This document shows, piece after piece, positions 19,612-28,414 of a stretch of 64,000 nucleotides of DNA. The translations under genes were made by a program, and so were the position numbers. The DNA is from Botryococcus braunii (lineage: Eukaryota; Chlorophyta; Trebouxiophyceae), in NCBI GenBank assembly GCA_002005505.1, contig KV908490.1, forward strand, positions 62,001-126,000, given 5' to 3'. Position 1 is the first letter of the stretch. Each line of letters starts with the position of its first letter. The notes under the pieces were generated by a model that searched no databases, was not told the origin of the DNA, and saw only the letters and a list, made by a program, of their open reading frames with translations.

Positions 19612-19853
19612 ACTAATACTTATTCAACGCGATTCGCACGCGATTCCGATAAACCATTGTTCACGAACCGTCGAATCGCGTCCGAGTGACGTCGAATTCC
19701 TTCATGTTTTCGTAAGGAAAGCGTCGAAAATATCAGGCGCTCGAGGCGTCGATCAATTCGCGCGGAATTATTTTGGGACTCGATTCCGGTACAATCGGGC
19801 GCGTTTCGAGTCGAAACTTTCGACTCGATTCCGCGGGGGGATTTTCCGTAGTG
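19612..19853. other. CACTA-like right subterminal region
   Basis: Dense in CGATTCG, GAATCGCG and TCGAGTC motifs, including an inverted TTTCGAGTCGAAA/TTTCGACTC pair, and ends in TAGTG. Such clustered motifs are typical transposase-binding subterminal repeats of CACTA elements. Confidence 0.55.
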
Positions 19854-20202
19854 AGAATTAGTTTGACTGACCTCGAATACGTATTCGAGGTCCCAAAAGC
19901 AAATTCCACTGAGTGCCACGATGCTGTGTGAGTCAATGCAAAGTTGTCCTAACCTCTTCGTGAAGTTACGTGAGGAAGACTGAAGTCTGTCAAGGAATTA
20001 TGTCGCTTCACAGCCAAGTTCCTAGGACTAGCTGGGAGACATATGCAGTAGTTTACACCTACGGCAGAACAGTGTCGTGCCGTCCAGGGCAGCCTGGCAT
20101 GCACGACTGTTTTGCCTAGGATGAGTTAGAAGAATACCTCTGAATAAGTCCAACAGTAATGCTCCCCAAGTAATTACCTGATCTAGGTCATAACCTACAA
20201 CA
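19854..20202 (-). repeat. Minus-strand copia-B 5' LTR, distal part
   Basis: Reading on the minus strand it starts TGTTGTAGG at 20202 and includes the 24-bp TACGTA-centred palindrome. It continues at 12425 across the 7.4-kb insertion. Confidence 0.9.
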
Positions 20203-20482
20203 CATACGCTTGATGCCACACTGGCTAAACATGGATTTACTGCATTCATGTCAGATGCAGGAATCTATGTGTCAAATGTTCCAGGGGAAGATCCTGTGTA
20301 TTTGGTTCTCTTTGTAGACGACATGCTGATCATGTCGAAGGCTCTCCCACGTGTATTGGCCTTTAAGGAGACCATAGGGAAAGAGTTCTCTGTTCATGAT
20401 CTCGGGGAAGTCAAGGATTTCCTGGGATGTCAGATTGTACGAGATCGAGAGCGGAAGCTGATGTGGATGAGTAGTGGGCTGA
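20203..20482 (+). pseudogene. Copia reverse transcriptase fragment
   Basis: Plus-strand frame from about 20209 reads LDATLAKHGFTAFMSDAGIYV, then LVLFVDDMLIMSKAL and VHDLGEVKDFLGCQI, the core of a copia RT. The catalytic motif is FVDD. It is cut on the left by the start of the B LTR and on the right by the end of the D LTR. It resembles the B/A family RT, but in the opposite orientation to the B pol fragment at 28415-30047. Confidence 0.9.
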
Positions 20483-21602
20483 TGTGATCTGCAAAGATCC
20501 AAAGGTGTTATATTAATCATAAATGATGACTATACTCACAAGTATATCATCCATGTACTTAATCAGTTTGACCAAGACATACATAGTCGACAGCGTCAAA
20601 CTGATGAACAATTCACGTATAGGAAATGCTTCCACAGAAGTTACTCACAACAAGTGAGAGAGAAAGAAAGCAATTCACATGAGTCCATTCAGGAGTCGGC
20701 TTAACAAGCCAAAGAGATCGAATGACTTACAAACTACTGTCGGACGAACACACACACTAACTAGTCTTACCTGCAAAGATCCAAAGGTGTTATATTAATC
20801 ATAAATGATGACTATACTCACAAGTATATCATCGTGTGAACACACTAACACCTTTAGTTCATTGCATATGATGAACCTTATCTATAAGCACCCCTCAGCC
20901 GTCACATAGCTGACTTACCATGTACTTAATCAGTTTGACCAAGACATACATAGTCGACAGCGTCAAACTGATGAACAATTCTGCAACATTCACATACCCA
21001 TATTAGTCTCTGATCATCAAAACGGCACTTATGGCCGTGATCAAAAACATGACCGGCAGAGCCCCGACTTACCACGTATAGCAATTGCTTCCACAGAAGT
21101 TACTCACAAGTAGTGAGAGAGAAAGAAAGCAATTCACATGAGTCCATTCAGGAGTCGGCTTAACAAGCCAAAGAGATCGAATGACTGCCTGGTGGTCCGG
21201 GTTCTCTGGCTATCTGTACTCAGATCAGCGCGTGGGAAACGCGCTGTCCAGCACTGCTACTGGCCTTTTTCACGAACATTAGGACATGCTCAGGGTTTCT
21301 ATCCACAGAATTTGGACCCTTATCCTACAGTAACACATTTATTAACTCTAGATGCATGTCTTCCAGCCACTAAAGGCTGGAAGGTATTTACAGCCATAGA
21401 ATAAATATCTCTCAATGCATTAATACTCATAGATTGATCGTTCATAGCCAATGTCAAGATGTCTTTACCTTGAGTTAACTGCTTGGTTAACTTACAGCTA
21501 ATTATTACATGTGATTGTACCTTCACACACGCACGCACGCACGCACGTGCACGCACGCACGCACGTTAATTAACATGACATAATGAAGTACAAAACCCAA
21601 CA
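20483..21602 (-). repeat. Copia-D 3' LTR with unspliced and spliced leader copies
   Basis: 1120 bp. On the minus strand: leader exon A' 21184-21073 (112 bp), intron 21072-20981, exon B' 20980-20919 (62 bp), intron 20918-20834, exon C' 20833-20771 (63 bp), 45-bp GT...AG spacer 20770-20726. Then an intronless copy: A 20725-20614 (112 bp), B 20613-20552 (62 bp), C 20551-20489 (63 bp). All exon lengths agree. Introns start GTAAGTC; intron 2 ends TTGCAG, while intron 1 ends CACAC here but CACAG in the 5' LTR. A (GCAC)n tract lies near 21528-21565. Confidence 0.92.
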
Positions 21603-21627
21603 ATCTTCCCCTTGCTTCACATGTCAG

Positions 21628-23511
21628 TTAATTAAAAGCAGGTCCTGACACACCCAATTTAGCCCTTTGCTTCTCAAATGCAGCAGATGCCAGTGGTTTG
21701 GTAAACATATCTGCTACATTTTCAGATGTAGCAACATAGACAGGGTCAATCTGCCCCCAAGCCACTTTCTCACGTGCATAATGATAGCTGATGCTGATAT
21801 GCTTAGTGAACTTTGACACTATGTGATTTTTCAAGTGCTGTATAGCCCCTTGATTGTCACAGAATAGCTTGACAGTCTTCACTGTGACTCCAAGCTCTTC
21901 CAGCATACCACCCATCCACATTACCTCCTTTACTGCCGCAGCAGTCGCAGCAAATTCAGCTTCCACAGTAGATGTAGACACTGAAGATTGCTTCTTGCTG
22001 CACCAAGACACTGCTGACCCGTTTAGAAGAAGAACAAACCCTGTGGTTGATTTTCTTCCATCCAAGTCACCAGCAAAATCTGCATCCACGTATCCCACCA
22101 ACTCATTGTCACCAGAGTTAGTGTACGTTATGCCCATTTCCTTAGTGCAATTTAAGTACCTCAGTACTCTTATAGCACCATTCCAATGCGCTGTCGTAGG
22201 TTGCCCCCTGAACCGACTCAAAACCCCCACAGCCTGAGCTATGTCAGGCCTAGTTGTGGTAGCTAGGTATTGTAGTGATCCCACGAGCTCCAGATTCCTG
22301 TGACCCTCTGGCAATGGTGTGCCTGCTCCTACCTGCTCACCACCAGCTCCCAAGGGTGGCTCTGGATTTTGTGAAGTGACAAACCCATGCGCCATTGGAG
22401 TATCAACATCCCTGCCTTGTGCAGGAAGTCCATACTCCTCCACCAGCCTCTCAATTTTTAATACGTTAGTCATCTTGAGGCTCCCAGTGGTCTCATCTTT
22501 GGTGATTTCACATCCCAGAAATGATTTAATCTCACCAAGATCATGAATAGAGAAACTACAAGTGAGCTTAGATTTGACTTGCTCAATGGTTTCCCCTTCC
22601 TTGCATACAATCAACAAGTCATCAACATAAGTCAGCAAGTAAACATGTGACTCATAGGATTCCTTGTTGACAAACAGTGATGAATCGCTTTTGCAGGCAG
22701 TAAAGCCAAACTTGCTAAGCTCTTCAACAAGGCGCTTATGCCACGCGCGTGGGGCCTGCTTCAGGCCATACAATGATTTCAGAAGCTTACATACTCTACT
22801 CGAATCACCATTAGAGAAACAGGGGGGTTGAGTTACATAAACTTCCTCCTCTAAGGACCCATTAAGAAAGGCAGTTTTAATGTCTACCTGATGGACCTTC
22901 CATCCCTTAGCATTTGCCAGATTCAGAAGCTTACGCCTGGATGAGTGTGTACTGACAGGAGCAAAAGTCTCAAAATAATCCACCCCTGGTCTTTGTTTGC
23001 ATCCTTGTGCCACAACCCTCGCCTTGAACCTGATTACATCCCCAAAACCATCAGTTTTAATTGCATAAACCCACTTCAGTGGGATCACCTTGGCATGGGA
23101 AGGCTTGTGACAGTATTCAAATGTCTCGTGAGACTCAATTGAGTCCATTTCCTCATTCATAGCCTCCTTCCAGTATACCCATTGAGGTGAATTCCTCGCC
23201 TCAAACCAATCGTTAGGGATTATTACATTCCTAGAGGATAGGACCTCTTTCTCCTTTGCACCGTTTTGGTTAGGTGATGTGACCCTTGTTGCTCCTGCTA
23301 TCGCATCGTCTTTGACAAAGTAAGATCCAGGTATATACTTATCAGGTTGAGCAAGTGTCTCTCTAAGATCATACCTACTCATCCCACCTCTTACCCTGTC
23401 CTGCGCCTCATCCCCACTGTCAGACTCATGTGATGAGCGGTCCTGATCCGAGTCACTACCGGGATCATTTTCACCATCTCCTGGCTGTTCCTGCTCATCC
23501 CCAGGGCCCAT
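21628..23511 (-). CDS. Copia-D RT and RNase H
   Basis: 627 codons. RT motifs are VDIKTAFLNGSLEEEVY, LYGLKQAPRAWHK and the catalytic YVDDLLIV. RNase H has GYVDADFAGDLDGRKSTTG, STVEAEFAATAAAVKE and NVADMFTKPL. It ends about 25 bp before the purine tract AAGGGGAAG. The first 40 codons are an acidic linker that overlaps the previous ORF in another frame, so a frameshift lies near 23400-23510. Confidence 0.94.
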   Translation of the reverse strand: MGPGDEQEQPGDGENDPGSDSDQDRSSHESDSGDEAQDRVRGGMSRYDLRETLAQPDKYIPGSYFVKDDAIAGATRVTSPNQNGAKEKEVLSSRNVIIPNDWFEARNSPQWVYWKEAMNEEMDSIESHETFEYCHKPSHAKVIPLKWVYAIKTDGFGDVIRFKARVVAQGCKQRPGVDYFETFAPVSTHSSRRKLLNLANAKGWKVHQVDIKTAFLNGSLEEEVYVTQPPCFSNGDSSRVCKLLKSLYGLKQAPRAWHKRLVEELSKFGFTACKSDSSLFVNKESYESHVYLLTYVDDLLIVCKEGETIEQVKSKLTCSFSIHDLGEIKSFLGCEITKDETTGSLKMTNVLKIERLVEEYGLPAQGRDVDTPMAHGFVTSQNPEPPLGAGGEQVGAGTPLPEGHRNLELVGSLQYLATTTRPDIAQAVGVLSRFRGQPTTAHWNGAIRVLRYLNCTKEMGITYTNSGDNELVGYVDADFAGDLDGRKSTTGFVLLLNGSAVSWCSKKQSSVSTSTVEAEFAATAAAVKEVMWMGGMLEELGVTVKTVKLFCDNQGAIQHLKNHIVSKFTKHISISYHYAREKVAWGQIDPVYVATSENVADMFTKPLASAAFEKQRAKLGVSGPAFN

Positions 23512-24617
23512 TGACTCTTCCCCTGAGACGCCTGGACCATGTGTATCCCCGTTCCCACTCTCTTCCGTTGCCTTAGTACTTCATTGAGTCTCTGCAACAC
23601 TTCTAGGTTAGCTGGTAGGATTTGGTCTTCTCCCCTTCCAGCTTCCCTATTCATGTCCACTGCCTCAGCAATGTCAACTGGGACAAAATCCCAGTCCTCT
23701 TCGTCTGCAGAGCTTGGCACCTGATCACAATTTACATCACGTGGGAAATCAGGGGGCAGTTGGGTATCAGTAGAGAGAGTGTGGATACCCAATTTGTCTT
23801 CAAAAAATTTCACATTTTTTGACACCTTGATCTTATCCCCAACCAGCACTCTATATGCCTTAGATGCTGGTTCGTACCCGACAAACATTCCTGCCTCTGA
23901 TCTAGGAGAAAAGGCTGACATATCCTTGTCAGGCGTTTTGATGTATGCCAGACAGCCAAATACCCTCAAGTAATGAACAGCAGGCTTCCTGCCAAATAAT
24001 AGCTCATAAGGGGTAGCAGTCTTCCCCTTAATTGCCCTGAGGTTTAGTAACCTAACAGCAGTAGGCAGCGCTTCGGTCCACAAGCTTTGTGGAGCCTTAG
24101 CCTTTAGCAGCAACATTCTAACCTTCTCTTTCAAGGAACGGTTAAAGCGTTCCGCCCGGCCATTTTGTTGCGGGGTATAAGGGGCAGACGTCTCGTGTCT
24201 TATCCCCTTCGACTGAAAGAACTCACGCAAATCTGAGTTTACAAACTCAGTCCCTCTATCAGTCCTGACAACTTTTACAGTATGGCCAGTCTGATTTTCT
24301 AAGTACAGGAGAATTGCTCTAACAGCATCACCCACCTGAGACTTCAGGACCAATGCCCTTGCAACACCCGCCTTTGAGAAATCATCCAGCATGGTGAGCA
24401 TGTATCTCTCTCCTTCAGCACCCGGTACAGGCAGTTCACCCACAATATCCATGTGGACAATCTCTAATCGCTCTGTAGCCGTTGCCGGAAAGCGTGGGTA
24501 GCTCTCTCTAGTCTGCTTCCCCCGAACACAAACCTCACAATGTGAGTGACCATGATTGCAAGGTGATAATGACGTCTCAATGCCTTTCACCATATCTTCG
24601 GTTTGCAAGCGTTCCAT
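23391..24617 (-). CDS. Copia-D integrase
   Basis: 408 codons. The zinc-binding end (HGHSHCEVCVRGK), then the core with VHMDIVGELPV (first Asp), RTDRGTEFVN (second Asp) and QQNGRAERFN (Glu). After it come LFGRKPAVHYLRVFGC and VSKNVKFFEDKLG, the usual bridge to RT. It carries no start codon of its own and continues the gag-protease ORF through two breaks (24618-24856). Confidence 0.93.
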   Translation of the reverse strand: MERLQTEDMVKGIETSLSPCNHGHSHCEVCVRGKQTRESYPRFPATATERLEIVHMDIVGELPVPGAEGERYMLTMLDDFSKAGVARALVLKSQVGDAVRAILLYLENQTGHTVKVVRTDRGTEFVNSDLREFFQSKGIRHETSAPYTPQQNGRAERFNRSLKEKVRMLLLKAKAPQSLWTEALPTAVRLLNLRAIKGKTATPYELLFGRKPAVHYLRVFGCLAYIKTPDKDMSAFSPRSEAGMFVGYEPASKAYRVLVGDKIKVSKNVKFFEDKLGIHTLSTDTQLPPDFPRDVNCDQVPSSADEEDWDFVPVDIAEAVDMNREAGRGEDQILPANLEVLQRLNEVLRQRKRVGTGIHMVQASQGKSQWALGMSRNSQEMVKMIPVVTRIRTAHHMSLTVGMRRRTG

Positions 24618-24856
24618 GTTTTTACTGCTAGGGTGTCCTAGTCTTGCATGTCATAAGTCGTACTCTGAACACTTGTGTGCAATGCAAGCAACATGGGGCA
24701 ACTTTACTGACTGACATATCACTGAGCAGAAGTATAGTCCTCTTTCTTTTGTCACTTCTACTTGAAACGATGACTTCTGACAGCAAACATGTGTGACTTC
24801 TCCTAGTGGGTTTGTTGAAAAATTTAAACCATCAACAACTCCAGCAGACACTGACA
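24618..24856 (-). pseudogene. Copia-D protease-integrase joint, broken
   Basis: A 68-codon frame (24651-24857) covers the region between protease and integrase, in a different frame from the gag ORF, and ends in a stop just before the GHPSSKNMERL-like zinc-finger start. At least one frameshift and one stop separate gag-protease from integrase. Confidence 0.75.
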
Positions 24857-26011
24857 TTAAAAATCCAATGCAGTTGGAACAAATTCAACATCTCTCAATA
24901 TGCATGTATTTCCCGGCTGATCTACCAAGCACACGGTCCCACATGCCTTACGCTGCGCCACGTGTTCGCCAGTGGCTAGATTTAAACCCTTTGGAATTGG
25001 ATACCAGTGAACATTATGCATCAGACGTACATCATTACACACATGTGTGGAGGCCCCAGAATCTATCACCCACTGTGAGGACAATTCAATTGAGTCAGAG
25101 GAGTATGCAGTTGCCATTCCTCCTACAGGATTTTGAGGTCGCCCTCTGCCAGCCAGGATTGCAGCCCTTCTGGCGAAATCATCTTTGTACTTCTGACAAT
25201 TCAGCCTGATGTGACCCTCCTCTAAGCGGAACCAGCACCCATGAAAATTGGTAGGCACGTCATCGGGCATGCCCCTGGGTCTATTGCCATCAAACCCAGG
25301 TGCATTCTTTGGTCTAGGGGGACCAGAGGGAACAAGTTTTGCAGAAGCAGAGGGAGCTTTCTCCTGATCAATGCCCAGAAACTTGGCACATGCACTGATA
25401 CGAGATACAACCTCATCCTCATCTTTCCCCACACATGAATCATACAAATGGGACTGCCTGTGGGTAAAGGCCTTGGGAAGACAGCTAACTATACCCATGG
25501 CAAGGCGCTCCTCATCAACAGGGTGTTTGTTAGCCCTCAAACCTCTAGCCAGCTTGTACTTCATGGCCACAAATGCCATGTAAGTCTGGGCATCCTCAAT
25601 TTTACCTGAGTCAAGCAGAAAGGCCCATTTTGACATGAGCTTCTGGTTCTTTCCGCCTGTGAACTTGCCTTTCAGCCAGTCATACGCCTCCTTGGCAGAA
25701 GGCTTGTCCAGAGCTGCATCAACCCACTCATCTGGAATTTTTTCAGTAACTAGGCTCTTAGCCAAAGCATCACCTGGTGTGTCAGGATGTTCCTCGTCCA
25801 AACACACCTTGATTTTCTTGCTACTAGCAACATTCTCTACATCCTTCATCCATCTGAAACCATTTATGCATAACACATCAAGTGATTGGGCCAACTTCTG
25901 TGTGTTATAGACTGGGCTTAGTGGGTCTCCTGTGCTGCCTGATACAACAGCTGCAGTAACACCTGTACCAGTTGCTCCACCAGGAGCAGATGCACCAGCT
26001 GACCTACTCAT
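24857..26011 (-). CDS. Copia-D gag and protease
   Basis: 384 codons from an ATG (MSRSAGASAPGG). The gag part has WLKGKFTGGKNQKLMSKWAFL. The zinc knuckle reads CWFRLEEGHIRLNC: the second Cys of the CCHC motif is Arg, so zinc binding is lost. The protease catalytic motif is WVIDSGASTHVCND, in the usual copia DSG form. The ORF stops in the protease C-terminal region. Confidence 0.92.
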   Translation of the reverse strand: MSRSAGASAPGGATGTGVTAAVVSGSTGDPLSPVYNTQKLAQSLDVLCINGFRWMKDVENVASSKKIKVCLDEEHPDTPGDALAKSLVTEKIPDEWVDAALDKPSAKEAYDWLKGKFTGGKNQKLMSKWAFLLDSGKIEDAQTYMAFVAMKYKLARGLRANKHPVDEERLAMGIVSCLPKAFTHRQSHLYDSCVGKDEDEVVSRISACAKFLGIDQEKAPSASAKLVPSGPPRPKNAPGFDGNRPRGMPDDVPTNFHGCWFRLEEGHIRLNCQKYKDDFARRAAILAGRGRPQNPVGGMATAYSSDSIELSSQWVIDSGASTHVCNDVRLMHNVHWYPIPKGLNLATGEHVAQRKACGTVCLVDQPGNTCILRDVEFVPTALDF

Positions 26012-26196
26012 GAAGGCAATCTGTGATCAAATTCAGCAGCTAATAACTTAAGGATCTCAATTACAATTAACAAGCGATACAGCGATGTATTCAAGGGACG
26101 TTCAATGCCAGAGTTTGACAGCTCTTCAACTTCTTTATGCAGTGAACCAACCCAATACCTGTGCTGTACAAAATTCAATTCCCAGAACTTTCAAGC

Positions 26197-26472
26197 TTAG
26201 TCAACCAACGGCTCCCTAAACGGTCGATAGGGATACTTTACTTCACTTCCAATGCGTACGTTTATTTGTGTTTCTTTCCAGGCAAGTCCAATGTCACAAT
26301 ATCGTTGAAATAGATAACAGGCACGATCGATGGCCGATGCAACTTGCACTAACGGGACTTTCCCAACAAAATACTTTTCGCACGCGTCACAGCAGAAGCA
26401 TCCTCTGCGGAGATGTTCAACGTCAAAGAGGGTGGCGTTCGCTCGCTGCGCCTCTAAGCGTCGAGACCCCAT
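26197..26472 (-). CDS. ORF0 of copia-D (unknown, 91 aa)
   Basis: Starts with ATG only four bases after the primer-binding site and ends 185 bp before the gag ATG. The protein is Cys-rich (RRGCFCCDACEKYF) in its first half and basic-aromatic later. I do not recognise it. Families A/E and C have an ORF at the same place, but with different sequences, so position is shared and homology is not visible. Confidence 0.55.
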   Translation of the reverse strand: MGSRRLEAQRANATLFDVEHLRRGCFCCDACEKYFVGKVPLVQVASAIDRACYLFQRYCDIGLAWKETQINVRIGSEVKYPYRPFREPLVD

Positions 26473-26476
26473 GGAT

Positions 26477-26490
26477 GTGGGCCCATAACC
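26477..26490 (-). other. Copia-D primer-binding site
   Basis: GGTTATGGGCCCAC on the minus strand, two bases after the 5' LTR end. Same initiator tRNA-Met anticodon-arm complement as in families A, B and E. Confidence 0.8.
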
Positions 26491-26492
26491 AT

Positions 26493-28414
26493 TGTGATCT
26501 GCAAAGATCCAAAGGTGTTATATTAATCATAAATGATGACTATACTCACAAGTATATCATCCATGTACTTACACCCCGTGACATAAGTCTCCAGGTTCTA
26601 GCGGTACCCATCGACTTGAAGGCCTGTAACTTTGTCCGTACGAAATGAAATTATGAAATGTGACCTCTGATAGGTAGTTCCGGTAATATATTACCTGATG
26701 TCACAGTTTGTGTCCGGCCCATGATTGATTTGAGGTACAAATTCGCCGCTGCTGTACAGCCTGTAATCAGCAACGTGGCAACCGAAACTCGGACCCCTGT
26801 GTGTAGGTGAGCCTAACTCCCTGCACAGAGCTTTAAAAATCATAAGACGTGATGCGTTGGATGTGAATATTCATACACATGAGTTGAGGTTGGTTTGGGA
26901 AAAATCGATGATGGTTGGTGGGAGCTAGAGCGTTTTCACAAGATTGAAGAATCCGGCGTGAGTTTTTGCCGGATTCAATCCCTTTTTTTGCACGCTCCAT
27001 TGTGCATAGGTGAGAAATAAACTTTATAAAAAATGACTGGAGGACATTGAATACTGCTTCCCACTGGGCTGGAAGGCTGGGGCCGGAACCTCCTCGCGGA
27101 GTGTGAGGAAAATGCAAAGTTGCGAGCCAGGGCAATACCTTGATAGTGATGTTTTTTAATGAGCCATTTTTTGGGGGTTCATAGTCTTCGAAGTGCTGTA
27201 CCTTTAAAAATATATTATTGACCGTGATTTTTCGTCAGTTGCTTTCTATGCTCACGCACAGCTTGCATGCCATACTTGGGGCATGCACGCTGTGTATTTT
27301 GCTCAAAAACAGCAGCAAATTGTAAAGTACCAAACCCGGAGACTTATGTCACGGGGTGTTAATCAGTTTGTCCAAGACATACATAGTCGACAGCGTCAAA
27401 CTGATGAACAATTCACGTATAGCAATTGCTTCCACAGAAGTTACTCACAACAAGTGAGAGAGAAAGAAAGCAATTCACATGAGTCCATTCAGGAGTCGGC
27501 TTAACAAGCCAAAGAAATCGAATGACTTACAAACTACTGTCGGACGAACACACACACTAACTAGTCTTACCTGCAAAGATCCAAAGGTGTTATATTAATC
27601 ATAAATGATGACTATACTCACAAGTATATCATCCTGTGAACACACTTACACCTTTAGTTCATTGCATATGATGAACCTTATCTATAAGCACCCCTCAGCC
27701 GTCACATAGCTGACTTACCATGTACTTAATCAGTTTGACCAAGACATACATAGTCGACAGCGTCAAACTGATGAACAATTCTGCAACATTCACATACCCA
27801 TATTAGTCTCTGATCATCAAAACGGCACTTATGGCCGTGATCAAAAACATGACCGGCAGAGCCCCGACTTACCACGTATAGCAATTGCTTCCACAGAAGT
27901 TACTCACAACAAGTGAGAGAGAAAGAAAGCAATTCACATGAGTCCATTCAGGAGTCGGCTTAACAAGCCAAAGAGATCGAATGACTGCCTGGTGGTCCGG
28001 GTTCTCTGGCTATCTGTACTCAGATCAGCGCGTGGGAAACGCGCTGTCCAGCACTGCTACTGGCCTTTTTCACGAACATTAGGACATGCTCAGGGTTCCT
28101 ATCCACAGAATTTGGACCCTTATCCTACAGTAACACATTTATTAACTCTAGATGCATGTCTTCCAGCCACTAAAGGCTGGAAGGTATTTACAGCCATAGA
28201 ATAAATATCTCTCAATGCATTAATAGTCATAGATTGATCGTTCATAGCCATTGTCAAGATGTCTTTACCTTGAGTTAACTGCTTGGTTAACTTACAGCTA
28301 ATTATTACATGTGATTGTACCTTCACACACGCACGCACGTGCGCACGCACGCACGCACGCACGCACGTGCACGCACGTTAATTAACATGACATAACGAAG
28401 TACAAAACCCAACA
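26493..28414 (-). repeat. Copia-D 5' LTR, with a DNA element inside
   Basis: 1922 bp including a 787-bp insertion plus its 3-bp duplication, so 1132 bp without it. It has the same unspliced-plus-spliced leader layout as the 3' LTR, here with intron 1 ending in the canonical TTCACAG. A (GCAC)n/(ACGC)n tract lies at 28326-28378. Confidence 0.92.
26572..27358. mobile_element. Non-autonomous DNA transposon, CACCCCG ends, 787 bp
   Basis: Perfect 21-bp terminal inverted repeats starting CACCCCGTGACATAAGTCTC. Flanked by TTA at 26569-26571 and 27359-27361. The uninterrupted site (TGTACTTAATCAG) is present in the 3' LTR of the same element at about 20553-20567 and again at 27722-27734, which proves the insertion. 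No transposase ORF. Internal sequence is unlike the 7072-7861 element. Confidence 0.92.

Larger units (their letters stand above)
12426..19853. mobile_element. CACTA-like insertion inside the copia-B LTR (7.4 kb)
   Basis: The LTR on either side joins perfectly if this segment and one copy of AGA are removed, matching the uninterrupted LTR at 30048. AGA (12423-12425 and 19854-19856) is thus a 3-bp target duplication. The right end is ...TTTTCCGTAGTG, the reverse complement of a CACTA end, and the last 240 bp are rich in CGATTCG-like subterminal motifs. The left end (TCTTCATTC) lacks CACTA, so it is eroded or atypical. No transposase was found inside; the cargo is tandem repeats, exon-like pieces and smaller transposons. 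Confidence 0.6.
20483..28414 (-). mobile_element. Copia-D element, degenerate
   Basis: Both LTRs start TGTTGGGTTTTGTACTTC and end GCAGATCACA on the minus strand. Internal order on the minus strand is primer-binding site, ORF0, gag, protease, integrase, RT, RNase H, purine tract. Frameshifts break gag-pol into three ORFs. The flanks do not form a target duplication (GCTGA on the left, CACGT on the right), and both belong to copia-B pol in opposite orientations, which suggests recombination between two D copies. Confidence 0.9.
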
